From contig NZ_AHCF03000003.1 in NCBI RefSeq assembly GCF_000238275.3, forward strand, positions 1,550,001 to 1,614,000: a stretch of DNA of 64,000 nucleotides, read 5' to 3'. Below are positions 1 to 7,809 of the stretch, in pieces. Under the pieces are notes generated by a model. That model was given only the letters and a program-made list of their open reading frames with translations. It did not search any database and was not told the DNA's origin. Within the stretch, counting starts at the first letter, position 1. Every line of letters starts with the position of its first letter. This DNA comes from Pseudoalteromonas undina (GTDB taxonomy: Bacteria > Pseudomonadota > Gammaproteobacteria > Enterobacterales > Alteromonadaceae). A program made the translations under genes and the position numbers.

Positions 1-876
1 TTTTAAGCCTTGATTATCTTTATCGATAACACCTTGTATTGACTCATTAGCTACTTCATTAGGCTCGCAGTCATCGTTTAACTTTGTAAATAACTGCCAC
101 GCATCGTTAAGACAATATTTTGCAAGGTAGGTTTTACTATCAAACGCAGGGGCAAAACGCAGTGTATTGGTTAGTAAATGGCTTAAAACGCCATCAGCTA
201 GGTCGTTATTAAAATCTCCCATTAGTATCATAGGCTGTTGCGTGGCCTCACGACGGCTTATCATTTCTATCATCAGCAATGTTGCTTCACTACCGCGCTG
301 AATAGTTGAGCCCCAGCCACCCGCTACATTCGCTTTTAAAATTTCAATAATGTTTTTTTCAGCTGTTAGCTCTTTATTAGTTTCATCAATCTCAATTAAT
401 GGCCGTTTAGATTTAAAATGCACCACATAGCAATCGGTATTACCGATATGCGGCAAATTTATTGTGGCTCTAAGAACTTTACGACTAAAGGCAAAATCTT
501 CAGTTAAACCTAAAGTATTGGCAAGCTCATAGTCGTGTTTAACGCTCGCTACTTCAACGATGGGGTATTTTGCTGCTATTGCAACAACGGGGCGTTTATA
601 AATAAAATCATCTATTACCTGTGGCTCATCCACCACAGCGAGGTGCGCATAACCTTGCTGCTTTACTAATTCTTTAAGCGACTCAATGCTAAACACTTCC
701 TGAAAGCCAATTACATCGGGCTGATGCTCGGTTAAATAATCAATAATCCAGCGCTGTTTTTTTGCCCATTGCTCCGCGGTATATATCCGCTCAAACTCAT
801 AATAAGCATTAGGTGGCTCAAGATAATTAAACAGGTTAAATGTGGCTATTTTTAATGTTGAATTGGTTATCATCAT
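1..876 (-). CDS. Endonuclease/exonuclease/phosphatase family protein (3' end outside the window)
   Basis: The minus strand reads into the window edge, so the C-terminus is missing. The product carries the EEP (DNase I-like) signatures: an early TFNLFNYLEP strand, the catalytic glutamate in IGFQEVFS, and GDFNND, where the Asp/Asn pair is expected in the active site. Family members cut phosphodiester bonds in nucleic acids, phospholipids or small phosphates; the substrate cannot be told here. I chose the ATG at 874-876. The frame stays open upstream to 1011 but offers only a TTG and no clear ribosome binding site, so a longer form of up to 45 more residues is possible. No signal peptide is visible with the chosen start. 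The family is secure, the function is not. Confidence 0.85.
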   Translation of the reverse strand, partial: MMITNSTLKIATFNLFNYLEPPNAYYEFERIYTAEQWAKKQRWIIDYLTEHQPDVIGFQEVFSIESLKELVKQQGYAHLAVVDEPQVIDDFIYKRPVVAIAAKYPIVEVASVKHDYELANTLGLTEDFAFSRKVLRATINLPHIGNTDCYVVHFKSKRPLIEIDETNKELTAEKNIIEILKANVAGGWGSTIQRGSEATLLMIEMISRREATQQPMILMGDFNNDLADGVLSHLLTNTLRFAPAFDSKTYLAKYCLNDAWQLFTKLNDDCEPNEVANESIQGVIDKDNQGLK

Positions 877-1255
877 CTCAGGGGATTGTTCTGAGTTATC
901 AGTTAAAGGTGATGTATTACAGTCACTAATAATGGTCGCCTTTGAAAGTTTATATTGTGTGCTATTGTCAACATCATATAAGATTTTTGCTGAGTGCCAA
1001 AGCTTGATAACAACTAAAACCAATTAAATCGTTTAAATTTTAAGCAAACGAAACCTATCCCCTTTAAATTTATATACAAGTTGGTATGCTACGCGACCTT
1101 TTTTAACATATGGTTATCAAAAAAGGCAAAGCCAAGGGGCGGCTAATGCTGCAAGGCACTTAGTATAAGTGGCAGCAATATTACAGGCATCACGTTAAAC
1201 AAACGTTAGGTGTAACTTTAAATAGCAATATAAAAAGCACTATTAGGGTCAAACT
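877..1255. other. Intergenic region between divergent genes
   Basis: No convincing gene is present. A compound hairpin lies at about 1147-1177 (TGCTG/CAGCA outer arms and CACTT/AAGTG inner arms) in what would be the leader of the NRAMP-like gene. Just before that gene, AATAG and CTATT half-sites face each other (about 1220-1245), loosely like a metal-regulator operator but too weak to call. This region should hold the promoters of both flanking genes. Confidence 0.4.
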
Positions 1256-2455
1256 ATGCGATTAGGACCAGGACTACTCGTCACCGCTGCCTTCATTGGA
1301 CCAGGGACTATTACCACCGCGAGCGTAGCGGGTGCAAACTTTGGTTTTGCACTAATATGGACATTACTATTTTCAGTAATTGCCACCATATTATTACAAT
1401 CTATGGCGGCGCGCCTAGGCGTAGCCACTGGGCAAGACTTAGCACAAGCACTAAGAGCCCATATTGAAACTCCCCTATTTAAATCTCTCGCTATATTTTT
1501 AGTGATCAGCGCCATTGGTGTTGGCAGTGCCGCCTACGAGGCTGGTAATTTAAGCGGTGCCAGCATGGGATTAATTGAAATATTCCCTCAGGTAAATGCC
1601 CAACTTTGGACGCCACTGATTGCATTTTTAAGTGCCATACTACTTTATAGCGGTAAACACAAAGTTGTTGAAAATGCGCTTATTTTACTAGTGATTTTAA
1701 TGAGCCTAGTGTTTATCTCTACGCTTGTTATGGCGGCTCCCTCGCTCAGTGACGTATTAGCTGGTTTTATTCCTAGCATGCCTGAGGGCTCAGTCACCAC
1801 AGTATTAGCATTGGTAGGTACGACCATAGTGCCATACAACTTATTTTTACACTCAGGGGTACTGGCTGCTCGCCATGACAGCGAGAGTGACAAACAAAAA
1901 GTAATTAAAGAAACCAATATAGATACGGGCGTGTCCATCACCCTAGGTGGTGTGATCACCTTAGCTATTTTATCAACCGCATCAGTGGCATTTTATGGCA
2001 CCGATGCAGGGCAAATTAGCGCTGCCAATATGGCGGTGCAGCTTGAGCCATTACTTGGCGATGCCGCCCATTACTTTTTTGCTATTGGTTTATTTGCCGC
2101 AGGTTTAACCAGCGCAATAACTGCTCCTCTTGCGGGCGCTTACGCCGTATGTGGCATGTTAGGTTGGTCAAATAAAATGGATAACGTTCGCTTTAAAAGC
2201 GTTGCCATTGTTATTTTATTATTTGGTGCGGCGGTGGCTTCTCTGGGTTTAGACCCTGTCGCGGTGATAATTTTTGCCCAAGCTGCCAATGGCTTATTGC
2301 TGCCTATAGTCACCACTTACCTTGTGTGGTTAGTTAATCAAAAAGCAGTAATGGGTAAATACACTAACTCAGTATTGGTAAACCTACTTACTTTACCAGT
2401 GTTAGTACTTATTTTTGGCCTAAGTAGTTACAAGCTCTTTAGTTTGATTTTTTAA
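1256..2455 (+). CDS. NRAMP-related metal transporter with altered metal-site motifs
   Basis: A 399-residue, highly hydrophobic protein with about 11 predicted membrane helices, the usual size for NRAMP proton-coupled divalent metal importers of the inner membrane. The fold signatures are clear: helix 1 carries FIGPGTI (residues 13-19) and helix 6 carries IVPYNLFLHSG (191-201). In standard Mn/Fe NRAMPs these positions read DPGN and MPHN, and supply the Asp, Asn and Met that bind the metal. Here they read GPGT and VPYN, so all three of those ligands appear replaced. This suggests a divergent clade with other substrate preference, so I do not call it mntH. It is preceded by AGGGTCAAACT, a modest ribosome binding site, and followed by a terminator. 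It appears to be a single-gene unit. Confidence 0.85.
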   Translation: MRLGPGLLVTAAFIGPGTITTASVAGANFGFALIWTLLFSVIATILLQSMAARLGVATGQDLAQALRAHIETPLFKSLAIFLVISAIGVGSAAYEAGNLSGASMGLIEIFPQVNAQLWTPLIAFLSAILLYSGKHKVVENALILLVILMSLVFISTLVMAAPSLSDVLAGFIPSMPEGSVTTVLALVGTTIVPYNLFLHSGVLAARHDSESDKQKVIKETNIDTGVSITLGGVITLAILSTASVAFYGTDAGQISAANMAVQLEPLLGDAAHYFFAIGLFAAGLTSAITAPLAGAYAVCGMLGWSNKMDNVRFKSVAIVILLFGAAVASLGLDPVAVIIFAQAANGLLLPIVTTYLVWLVNQKAVMGKYTNSVLVNLLTLPVLVLIFGLSSYKLFSLIF

Positions 2456-2482
2456 TCCTACTCTGCGATTTATGAACACACA

Positions 2483-2509
2483 AAAGCCGCTGTATTAATA
2501 GCGGCTTTT
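2483..2509 (+). terminator. Rho-independent terminator of the NRAMP-like gene
   Basis: AAAGCCGCT and AGCGGCTTT form a 9-bp stem around an 8-nt loop and run into a T tract. It lies about 27 nt after the transporter stop and before the convergent gene, and could work in both directions. Confidence 0.8.
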
Positions 2510-2536
2510 TACATTGCATTGCAAACCAATACTCAC

Positions 2537-2998
2537 TTAAAAACCGTGATGCTCTGTCTTTTGCTTATTTGCCTTAATGAGTTTTGCAAATACATAACCC
2601 CCTACTGCACCTGCACATAATTGCGCATAAAACCCCCAGCCTCTTGCACCCGCAATAATAGTAATATTCATAATAGATTCAATAGCAATTAACGCTGTTG
2701 CAAACGCTACAATACCCGCAGTTACAAATAATTGTATCCCCTGATTTTTAAGCTTTTTCGCGATAAACCAAGTCACAAAAAATGCGAGAGCAAGTGCAAT
2801 CGCAATAATAGCGCCGTAAGTAGGTAGCAAGCCAAGCCAATCTTCAAGGGTTAAATTAACACGATCATTAAAGCCCACCACTACACCTACATTAACTAAT
2901 TGATTGACAACGTATTGGCTATGAAACAAGCTAGCAAGAGTGAATGTAAGTAACCAAGAAACTAAAAATGAAGGGAGTGTACGTGTTAAAAACTGCAT
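2537..2998 (-). CDS. Small four-helix membrane protein, function unknown
   Basis: A 153-residue protein with four likely membrane helices: about residues 8-28, 60-80, 88-108 and 122-142. A short charged C-terminus ends in KTEHHGF. The hydrophobic stretches, a loop rich in Asn/Asp between helices 1 and 2 (GFNDRVNLTLEDW) and good codon structure argue that it is real. I do not recognise the family beyond the impression of an uncharacterised Alteromonadales membrane protein. Its start overlaps head-to-head with the beginning of the PQQ dehydrogenase gene on the other strand, so the two promoters must lie inside each other's coding regions or share a very compact region. Confidence 0.7.
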   Translation of the reverse strand: MQFLTRTLPSFLVSWLLTFTLASLFHSQYVVNQLVNVGVVVGFNDRVNLTLEDWLGLLPTYGAIIAIALALAFFVTWFIAKKLKNQGIQLFVTAGIVAFATALIAIESIMNITIIAGARGWGFYAQLCAGAVGGYVFAKLIKANKQKTEHHGF

Positions 2999-4164
2999 GG
3001 TTATCTCAACTTAAAATGAAACTTTTTCCTTACACTAGCAAAGGCTTGCAGGGTAAACAATCTCTACGTTGTATTACGCTACTCTCGCTTTTAACGTTTT
3101 CTTGTAACGTCAGTGCCGAATTACCAACACAGCAATATACTGCTAGTACCTTAGCAACAGATCTCAATTCACCATGGAGCATGGTTAAGCTCCCAAACAA
3201 TACGTGGTTAGTTACAGAGCGTGATGGCCATGTTGTCATCATTAAAAACAACCAACAAAGCCGAGTTAAAATAAACTTCGAGGGCTTATACGTTGCAGGG
3301 CAAGGCGGTTTACTCGATATAGTACTTTCGCCAAATTACAGTGAATCAAAAGAAATAATATTCACTTATGCCCAAGGTGAGCTTGATGCAAACAGACTCG
3401 TTATTGCCAAAGCTAAGTTTGATGGCGAGCAGTTTTCAGTACCAAAAGTTATTTATAAAGTTGCCACCGATAAGGGCACACCGCAGCATTACTCTGGCCG
3501 GGCGCTTGTACTGCCCGATAATAGCTTACTGTTTTCAAGTGGTGATGGCTTTGACTACCGCGAGCAAGCACAAGTTATAACCAGCCAATTAGGTAAAGTG
3601 CTACGAATTAATTTAAATGGCACTATTCCAAGCGATAACCCGTTTATTAAACATGAAAACCCTACCGCGCATGCCATTTATTCACTCGGGCACCGTAACT
3701 TGCAAGGCTTGGTTTATGATTACGATACCAAGCAAATCATTAGCCACGAACACGGCCCCGCAGGCGGTGATGAGCTCAACTATTTAAAGGCTGGCACCAA
3801 TTACGGCTGGCCAGTAATAACCAACGGTGATGACTACTCGCAAGCACGTATTTCGCCCTTTAGAGACTACCCAGGCATGGCTAAACCAACCGTAGATTGG
3901 ACGCCCTCAATTGCGCCATCAGGCATGGCATATTATGGCTCTATGCATGCAGCCTTCCCTTCACTGCAACGCCACGTACTCATTACCACATTGGTCGATA
4001 AAAAGCTCTACAGCGTTAATTTAAAAAATGGTGAATTCACCCAGTCGCATATTTTTCCAGAAGCCACAGGCAGGCTCAGAGATGTGTTTGTTACTGCTGA
4101 AGGTAATATAGCGATATTAACGGATGGAAAAGAGGCAAGGTTAATGCTGGTAACGCCAAAGTGA
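2983..4164 (+). CDS. PQQ-dependent aldose sugar dehydrogenase, periplasmic (YliI/GDH-B-like)
   Basis: About 390 residues forming a six-bladed beta-propeller of the soluble glucose/aldose dehydrogenase (GSDH) family. It oxidises aldoses in the periplasm using pyrroloquinoline quinone. Seen in the sequence: LATDLNSPWSMVKLPN at the start of the propeller, the GQGGLLDI blade motif, HYSGRALVLPD, SLGHRNLQGLVYD and EHGPAGGDELNYL, all hallmark stretches. An N-terminal hydrophobic segment ends in NVSA, giving a Sec signal peptide. I chose the GTG at 2983, which has AAGGGAG five bases upstream. An in-frame ATG at 2968 lacks a ribosome binding site, and another ATG at 3016 has none either. The gene overlaps the divergent membrane-protein gene. 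No PQQ synthesis genes are in the window, so cofactor supply cannot be judged. Confidence 0.88.
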   Translation: MLKTAWLSQLKMKLFPYTSKGLQGKQSLRCITLLSLLTFSCNVSAELPTQQYTASTLATDLNSPWSMVKLPNNTWLVTERDGHVVIIKNNQQSRVKINFEGLYVAGQGGLLDIVLSPNYSESKEIIFTYAQGELDANRLVIAKAKFDGEQFSVPKVIYKVATDKGTPQHYSGRALVLPDNSLLFSSGDGFDYREQAQVITSQLGKVLRINLNGTIPSDNPFIKHENPTAHAIYSLGHRNLQGLVYDYDTKQIISHEHGPAGGDELNYLKAGTNYGWPVITNGDDYSQARISPFRDYPGMAKPTVDWTPSIAPSGMAYYGSMHAAFPSLQRHVLITTLVDKKLYSVNLKNGEFTQSHIFPEATGRLRDVFVTAEGNIAILTDGKEARLMLVTPK

Positions 4165-4189
4165 TATTCACTTAAATGAATGGTGATTA

Positions 4190-4239
4190 TCTCGTAGGAT
4201 TTATTTTAAAAGTTAAACATTAAAATAAATCCTACGAGA
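4190..4239. repeat. Perfect 20-bp inverted repeat between convergent genes
   Basis: Arms at 4190-4209 and 4220-4239 are exact reverse complements around a 10-nt loop. The arm begins TCTCGTAGGATTTATT. There is no T tract after the right arm, so it is not a standard terminator, although its place between convergent genes suits one. It could be a dispersed palindromic element. Confidence 0.75.
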
Positions 4240-4308
4240 CTAAAAGTAGCAGCAAGCTAAATTCATACTTAAAGTCAGACCCTTTAGGGAAGCTTTACTA
4301 AAAGATTT

Positions 4309-4701
4309 TTATAGTGTGTTTAAATTAACTTTGCTCTCGCAGGCTTTTTGAAAATCATCAGGAGAAATTACGATTTGCCGCGTTGTATTTTTAACCTTCT
4401 TTTTTATCTCTTCTTTATTAAAAACTAAGTAACAGCCACTGCCGTCACTTATCTCAATTGAAGATAAATATTTATCCATTATTTTTGATTCACTTGATGA
4501 CTGTTCATATTGCCAAACGTTTACTTCATCTGCTTTTAATGGCATGTCCATTACCTGAGTACCGTACTCAGTTTTAAACACCACTTTAACCATTAATTCT
4601 TCAGCCGTAGAGTTTTTAACACTAGCCCAGTAAATACTTGAACATGAGCTCAATACAAAAGTTATTAGTAATCCAAAAATTAATACCTTTAATCTTTCCA
4701 T
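4309..4701 (-). CDS. Small lipoprotein, function unknown
   Basis: A 130-residue product with a lipoprotein signal: MERLKVLIFGLLITFVLSSC gives the lipobox LSSC with Cys at residue 20. The mature part has no motif I know; it alternates beta-like hydrophobic stretches and charged residues, with two further Cys (in GSGCYLV and QKACES) that might form a disulfide. The start overlaps the last 13 bases of the upstream HEFGH reading frame, so the two were probably co-transcribed. If that upstream fragment derives from a toxic metalloprotease, this could be an immunity lipoprotein, but that is speculation. Confidence 0.65.
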   Translation of the reverse strand: MERLKVLIFGLLITFVLSSCSSIYWASVKNSTAEELMVKVVFKTEYGTQVMDMPLKADEVNVWQYEQSSSESKIMDKYLSSIEISDGSGCYLVFNKEEIKKKVKNTTRQIVISPDDFQKACESKVNLNTL

Positions 4702-5045
4702 AGAACCTCAGAACTCCAAATTAATCTTTTTATATCAACGTCAAGCGCTTCACTGCGTGTAATGCGTTGCTTCAAATTAGCGGTATTTTTTGTGTCATTG
4801 TAATACTTCATGAGATCAATCTTTCCTTGATTTGGATAACCTAGAGAAGACGCTTTAACATTTTGAAGGAGAACATTTGTACTACCTTTATGACCCCAAG
4901 ATAAATTAATACCTCCTACATACATAAGTATACAATGGCCAAACTCATGCGCTGAAACCCAGCGTATCGAGGATAAATACTTTAAACTATTGAGTGAGCT
5001 CAGCCCATTGATTATGCCAATCCCATTTTGTGGTTGGGTAACCAT
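4689..5045 (-). CDS. Truncated HEFGH (zincin-like) metalloprotease fragment in a chimeric ORF
   Basis: A 118-residue open frame. From about residue 30 it reads as the end of a zinc metalloprotease: VSAHEFGHC is an HExxH motif, followed by an intact-looking soluble tail to the stop. The first 28 residues look non-natural, because the same DNA in another frame encodes the beginning of an alpha/beta hydrolase (next entry). The ATG at 5043-5045 has no good ribosome binding site. The simplest reading is that a recombination event near 4955-4970 joined two gene fragments and that this is the surviving 3' part of a larger metalloprotease gene. It overlaps the downstream lipoprotein gene by 13 bases. 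Whether it is expressed is unclear. Confidence 0.45.
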   Translation of the reverse strand: MVTQPQNGIGIINGLSSLNSLKYLSSIRWVSAHEFGHCILMYVGGINLSWGHKGSTNVLLQNVKASSLGYPNQGKIDLMKYYNDTKNTANLKQRITRSEALDVDIKRLIWSSEVLWKD

Positions 5046-5169
5046 GGATCAGTAATAAACTCAGCGCTCCCTCTTCCCCTTGCACATGATATCTAATCTC
5101 ATGACCTTGAAGTTCAAACGTCGATTGGCTCTTATGCCACGAAGCTAATAGTAAGTAATTATTGTAGTG
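4948..5169 (-). pseudogene. Remnant of an alpha/beta-hydrolase N-terminus
   Basis: In a different minus-strand frame from the HEFGH ORF, this DNA translates to a typical alpha/beta-hydrolase start: SWHKSQSTFELQGHEIRYH, then LLLIHGYPTTKWDWHNQW, which contains the oxyanion-hole HGYP motif, then AELTQ, a TAG stop at 4987-4989, and FKVFILDTLGF, the usual next strand. After that the similarity ends abruptly and the HEFGH frame begins. There is no ATG upstream before a stop at 5172. An internal stop, a missing start and the loss of everything after about 65 residues mark it as a dead fragment, perhaps of a haloalkane-dehalogenase-like hydrolase. Confidence 0.6.
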
Positions 5170-5370
5170 TTACTAATGACATTCATGACGATTTCGGCGC
5201 ATTTATAGGATTATAAACAAATGAATAAAGTATCTATCATAATAAACTTTTAATGTGGTGTTACTTAAGTGCTCCATGAAAATGTACATGAATTTATTAT
5301 TTGCGGGTAGCCATTTCCATGACTAATATCATTTAAGATAGGACGACAATAACGAAATTAAGGAGTCAAA

Positions 5371-6483
5371 GTGAAAATATTGTCCGTTGACGATAACCCT
5401 CAAAATAGAAACATCATGGAAATTGCGCTTTCTAAGCAACACGATATTGCTTCATCTGATGGAACCGAGCCAATATTAGCACTAATGGAACAGCACCAGC
5501 CACAAGTCGTCTTAATGGATATTTTACTTAGTAATGGCCTTACTGGTTATGATTTAGTTGAACAAATAAAACAATCCGGTGAATACGATGATTGCGAAAT
5601 TATATTTATATCCGCTTTAACATCAAGTGAAGACAAACTCACAGCATATGGGTATGGCGGCGATGATTATGTTGCCAAGCCAGTAGACTTTAAGGAACTA
5701 AACGAAAAATTAAAGCGTGTTGAACTGCGTATTACAGAGCGAAATAATCTAAAAGAAATGTACGATGTGGCCTCTACAACTGCTTTTACCTCAATGCAAC
5801 AAGCAAGTGAACTCGGAGAGTTAGTTTCATTCTTTACTGACAACCTTGACGTAACCGATTTAGATACATTATTTGCTAACGTACAGCAGTACTTTACCAA
5901 TGCAGGCGCCAGCTGCTGTGTAGAGTTTAGAGTAGCAGACCAATATCACCAATTTCCAAAACAAACTATTTCTGAACTAGAAAAAGAAATTCTTGAACTG
6001 GGAAGAAGAGCAAAACGAATAGTGCCATTTAGCTCTAACTTATTATTTAACGCACCTGCTTGCTCAATACTTGTAAAAGGAATAAATGCAAAAGATGAAG
6101 GCTTACTCGGACGACTTCGAGATAATTTTGCTATTTTACTTACTATTATAGAAAGCCGAATGGAATTTATTGAACAGCAATTAGAAAAAGCGACGATACG
6201 TCAACAAGCTTTAAACACCCTCAAGAGCCAACTTGCTGATGATTTTAGTACCATAAAAAAGCTATGCTCAGAGCAAGATAAGCAAGTAAAAATACTCGTT
6301 AATGATTTATCTCAAGCTATACAATCAAAAATGATCACTCTAGGTTTGGATGAAGAGCAAGAGTCGGAGCTAGTAGGATTAGTTGATGAAACGAAAGAAA
6401 TTGTAGAAGAAACCTTAGTCCTGTCTTTTACACTAGAAGAAAAATTACAAGCCATAACAAAACGCTTAAAAGCAGTTGAATAA
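5371..6483 (+). CDS. Orphan response regulator with an unusual C-terminal region
   Basis: A 370-residue protein. Residues 1-120 are a complete receiver domain: acidic pair D7/D8, phospho-acceptor D50 in VLMDI, S81 in FISAL and K103 in VAKP. The remaining 250 residues have no helix-turn-helix, GGDEF, EAL or HD motif that I can see. They hold a possible globular part (about 130-250) and a long, charged, heptad-like C-terminal half suited to coiled coil. The start is GTG at 5371 with AAGGAG seven bases upstream. No histidine kinase gene is adjacent. Output is probably by protein-protein contact; the kinase and target are unknown. Confidence 0.85.
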   Translation: MKILSVDDNPQNRNIMEIALSKQHDIASSDGTEPILALMEQHQPQVVLMDILLSNGLTGYDLVEQIKQSGEYDDCEIIFISALTSSEDKLTAYGYGGDDYVAKPVDFKELNEKLKRVELRITERNNLKEMYDVASTTAFTSMQQASELGELVSFFTDNLDVTDLDTLFANVQQYFTNAGASCCVEFRVADQYHQFPKQTISELEKEILELGRRAKRIVPFSSNLLFNAPACSILVKGINAKDEGLLGRLRDNFAILLTIIESRMEFIEQQLEKATIRQQALNTLKSQLADDFSTIKKLCSEQDKQVKILVNDLSQAIQSKMITLGLDEEQESELVGLVDETKEIVEETLVLSFTLEEKLQAITKRLKAVE

Positions 6484-6529
6484 ATTAAGTACAATTTATA
6501 GACTGAGCTCGATAGAACCGTAGAACTCT

Positions 6530-6561
6530 GTTGGGTGGCGCCTTTGGCTTAACCAACCTAC
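6530..6561 (-). repeat. REP-like palindromic element (inverted copy)
   Basis: On the minus strand this reads GTAGGTTGGTTAAGCCAAAG followed by GCGCCACCCAAC. It is related to the element at 6570-6605: GTAGG start, GGTTAAG or GGATAAG middle, CCACCC or CCATCC end. The two stand in opposite orientation with an 8-nt gap, as paired REP elements do. Confidence 0.6.
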
Positions 6562-6569
6562 CTTTAGAC

Positions 6570-6605
6570 GTAGGTCGGATAAGTGGCGAAGCCACGCCAT
6601 CCGAC
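6570..6605 (+). repeat. REP-like palindromic element
   Basis: GTAGGTCGGATAAGTGGCGA followed by AGCCACGCCATCCGAC. Outer arms GTCGGAT/ATCCGAC and inner arms GTGGC/GCCAC around GAA give a nested stem. A nearly identical copy lies at 41531-41566, 35 kb away, so this is a dispersed genomic repeat. Confidence 0.8.
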
Positions 6606-6666
6606 AAAAATGATGAATTGACTTGGGGCAACCCGATTTATCATGCTGTGTATAATATGCAAAATT

Positions 6667-6690
6667 GCGGCTTAAATTAAGCCGCTTTAA
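6667..6690 (-). terminator. Terminator of the retropepsin-like gene
   Basis: GCGGCTTAA and TTAAGCCGC pair into a strong hairpin just after the stop of the minus-strand gene. Reading on the minus strand it is followed by AATTTT, a short T tract. Confidence 0.65.
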
Positions 6691-7119
6691 TTACTCATAA
6701 TCAGCTAATGGCTCACTAATTGTCAGTGTATCAGTGCCAAAATCTAGCACCGCTTGGTATTTTCTAAAAAATGGAGAGCCTAATAATCCATGTATTATAT
6801 TGTCACCACCAGCTACCTGAACATGGTCTAGGTTTAGTGTTACAAACTCTGTACTTTCAAACAACTGCCCTGCTAATTCAAATTTCAAAACGTCTATTAA
6901 GCCCATCTTGTGGTCGGCTGTACCTAAACCTGCGGCATTTTCTTCACTAAACACTTCTTCTATTCCAAGCTTTTGAATACATGCCCTATCTAAAACAGAT
7001 GCACCCGCCGCTGTATCTAAAATTAAATTTACTTTATGCCCGTTTATTTTAGCTTGTATTATTTGATGACCTGTTTCTGTTACTTCAAATTTCAAACTTG
7101 TGGTTTTGGCTAATTCCAT
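6691..7119 (-). CDS. Retropepsin-like aspartic protease domain protein
   Basis: A 142-residue single-domain protein of the retropepsin-like (clan AA) fold, which acts as a dimer in known members. Seen: KVNLILDTAAGASVLD, where D35-T-A replaces the more common DTG catalytic triplet, and a C-terminal HGLLGSPFFRKYQAVLDF strand-turn typical of the family. No signal peptide or membrane helix is visible, so it should be cytoplasmic. Its target is unknown. It has its own downstream hairpin and sits just beyond the cassette array; since it has no attC after it, I take it as a resident gene or a fixed last cassette. The ATG at 7119 is preceded by AGGAACATTC, a fair ribosome binding site. Confidence 0.75.
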   Translation of the reverse strand: MELAKTTSLKFEVTETGHQIIQAKINGHKVNLILDTAAGASVLDRACIQKLGIEEVFSEENAAGLGTADHKMGLIDVLKFELAGQLFESTEFVTLNLDHVQVAGGDNIIHGLLGSPFFRKYQAVLDFGTDTLTISEPLADYE

Positions 7120-7452
7120 GAATGTTCCTTATTCTATATTTAGGTTAATTAATAGACACTATATTACAAACACTTATGAAAACAACCCACCTTATAAATA
7201 AGTAAACAAATGGCTTTTCACCAACGGCTATATCGTAATTATAATTTGCTAAAAATAACTCTCCCCAAATGCACAAAACTTATGTTGGCAAAGCAACATT
7301 AATTCACAAAGAGGATAAGAGACGCTTCGCTTTTAGAGGAAGAATAACAGATTAAATTAAGGCGTTTTTGTAAATTTAAGTGCTGATGTCTGAAGTCAAG
7401 ATTTGACCACCTTTGGTTTTAACAAATAAAATTATTCGAATTCGCATCTGAC
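7120..7452. other. Gene-free stretch between the protease gene and the cassette array
   Basis: AT-rich, with many stops in all frames. No motif, tRNA or attC-like site was found. It should contain the promoter of the retropepsin-like gene. Confidence 0.4.
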
Positions 7453-7553
7453 GCATAACGCTTGCCTAACCGGCGCGAAATAGCAGGCTAAAATTAGCGA
7501 CGAAGGAGCGCAAGCCTGCTGATTTGCGTCCGTGGTTTAGGCACTTGTTATGT
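7453..7553 (-). other. attC site 1 (3' end of the lipoprotein cassette)
   Basis: On the minus strand: R'' ACATAAC, L'' GCCTAAA, a central stem AGCAGGCT/AGCCTGCT around a loop containing GCTCCTTCGTCGCT, L' TTAGGC, R' GTTATGC. Spacing and the imperfect symmetry match bacterial attC recombination sites. The loop motif is shared with site 2. Confidence 0.85.
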
Positions 7554-7809
7554 TTCGCTACCACAAAAACTTGCTTTTAATGTTATCGCTCGGAACCATA
7601 CTTTTCTCTGTTCTGCCCAAAACATCGTACTTTTTTTTGGCAAAAACAGCCATGAAAGTAACCTCTGCTTTACCTAGGTAAATCGTGAATATATCCATCT
7701 CAGCCTGTTCATTTCATTCAGGTAATAAATACCTTATGAACTTCAACTGATGTGCTATAGATGAACTAATGGTTCTGAACTGTAAGGTTCCTTTTCTTGT
7801 TATGTAGTG
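7554..7809. other. Non-coding tail of the lipoprotein cassette
   Basis: About 255 bases between the lipoprotein stop and attC site 1. No open frame with a start and ribosome binding site was found. It is long for a cassette 3' region and may hold a decayed second gene. Confidence 0.35.

Noticed and set aside
842..1027. Plus-strand 61-residue open frame
   Set aside because: Mostly inside the EEP-family coding region on the minus strand, with no family resemblance; a shadow.
1140..1230. A further attC site near CGTTAGGTGTAAC
   Set aside because: No paired R'' and L boxes at the right spacing; isolated GTTAGG only.
1080..1255. Manganese riboswitch (yybP-ykoY) before the NRAMP-like gene
   Set aside because: A hairpin is present, but the conserved internal-loop sequences of that riboswitch are not.
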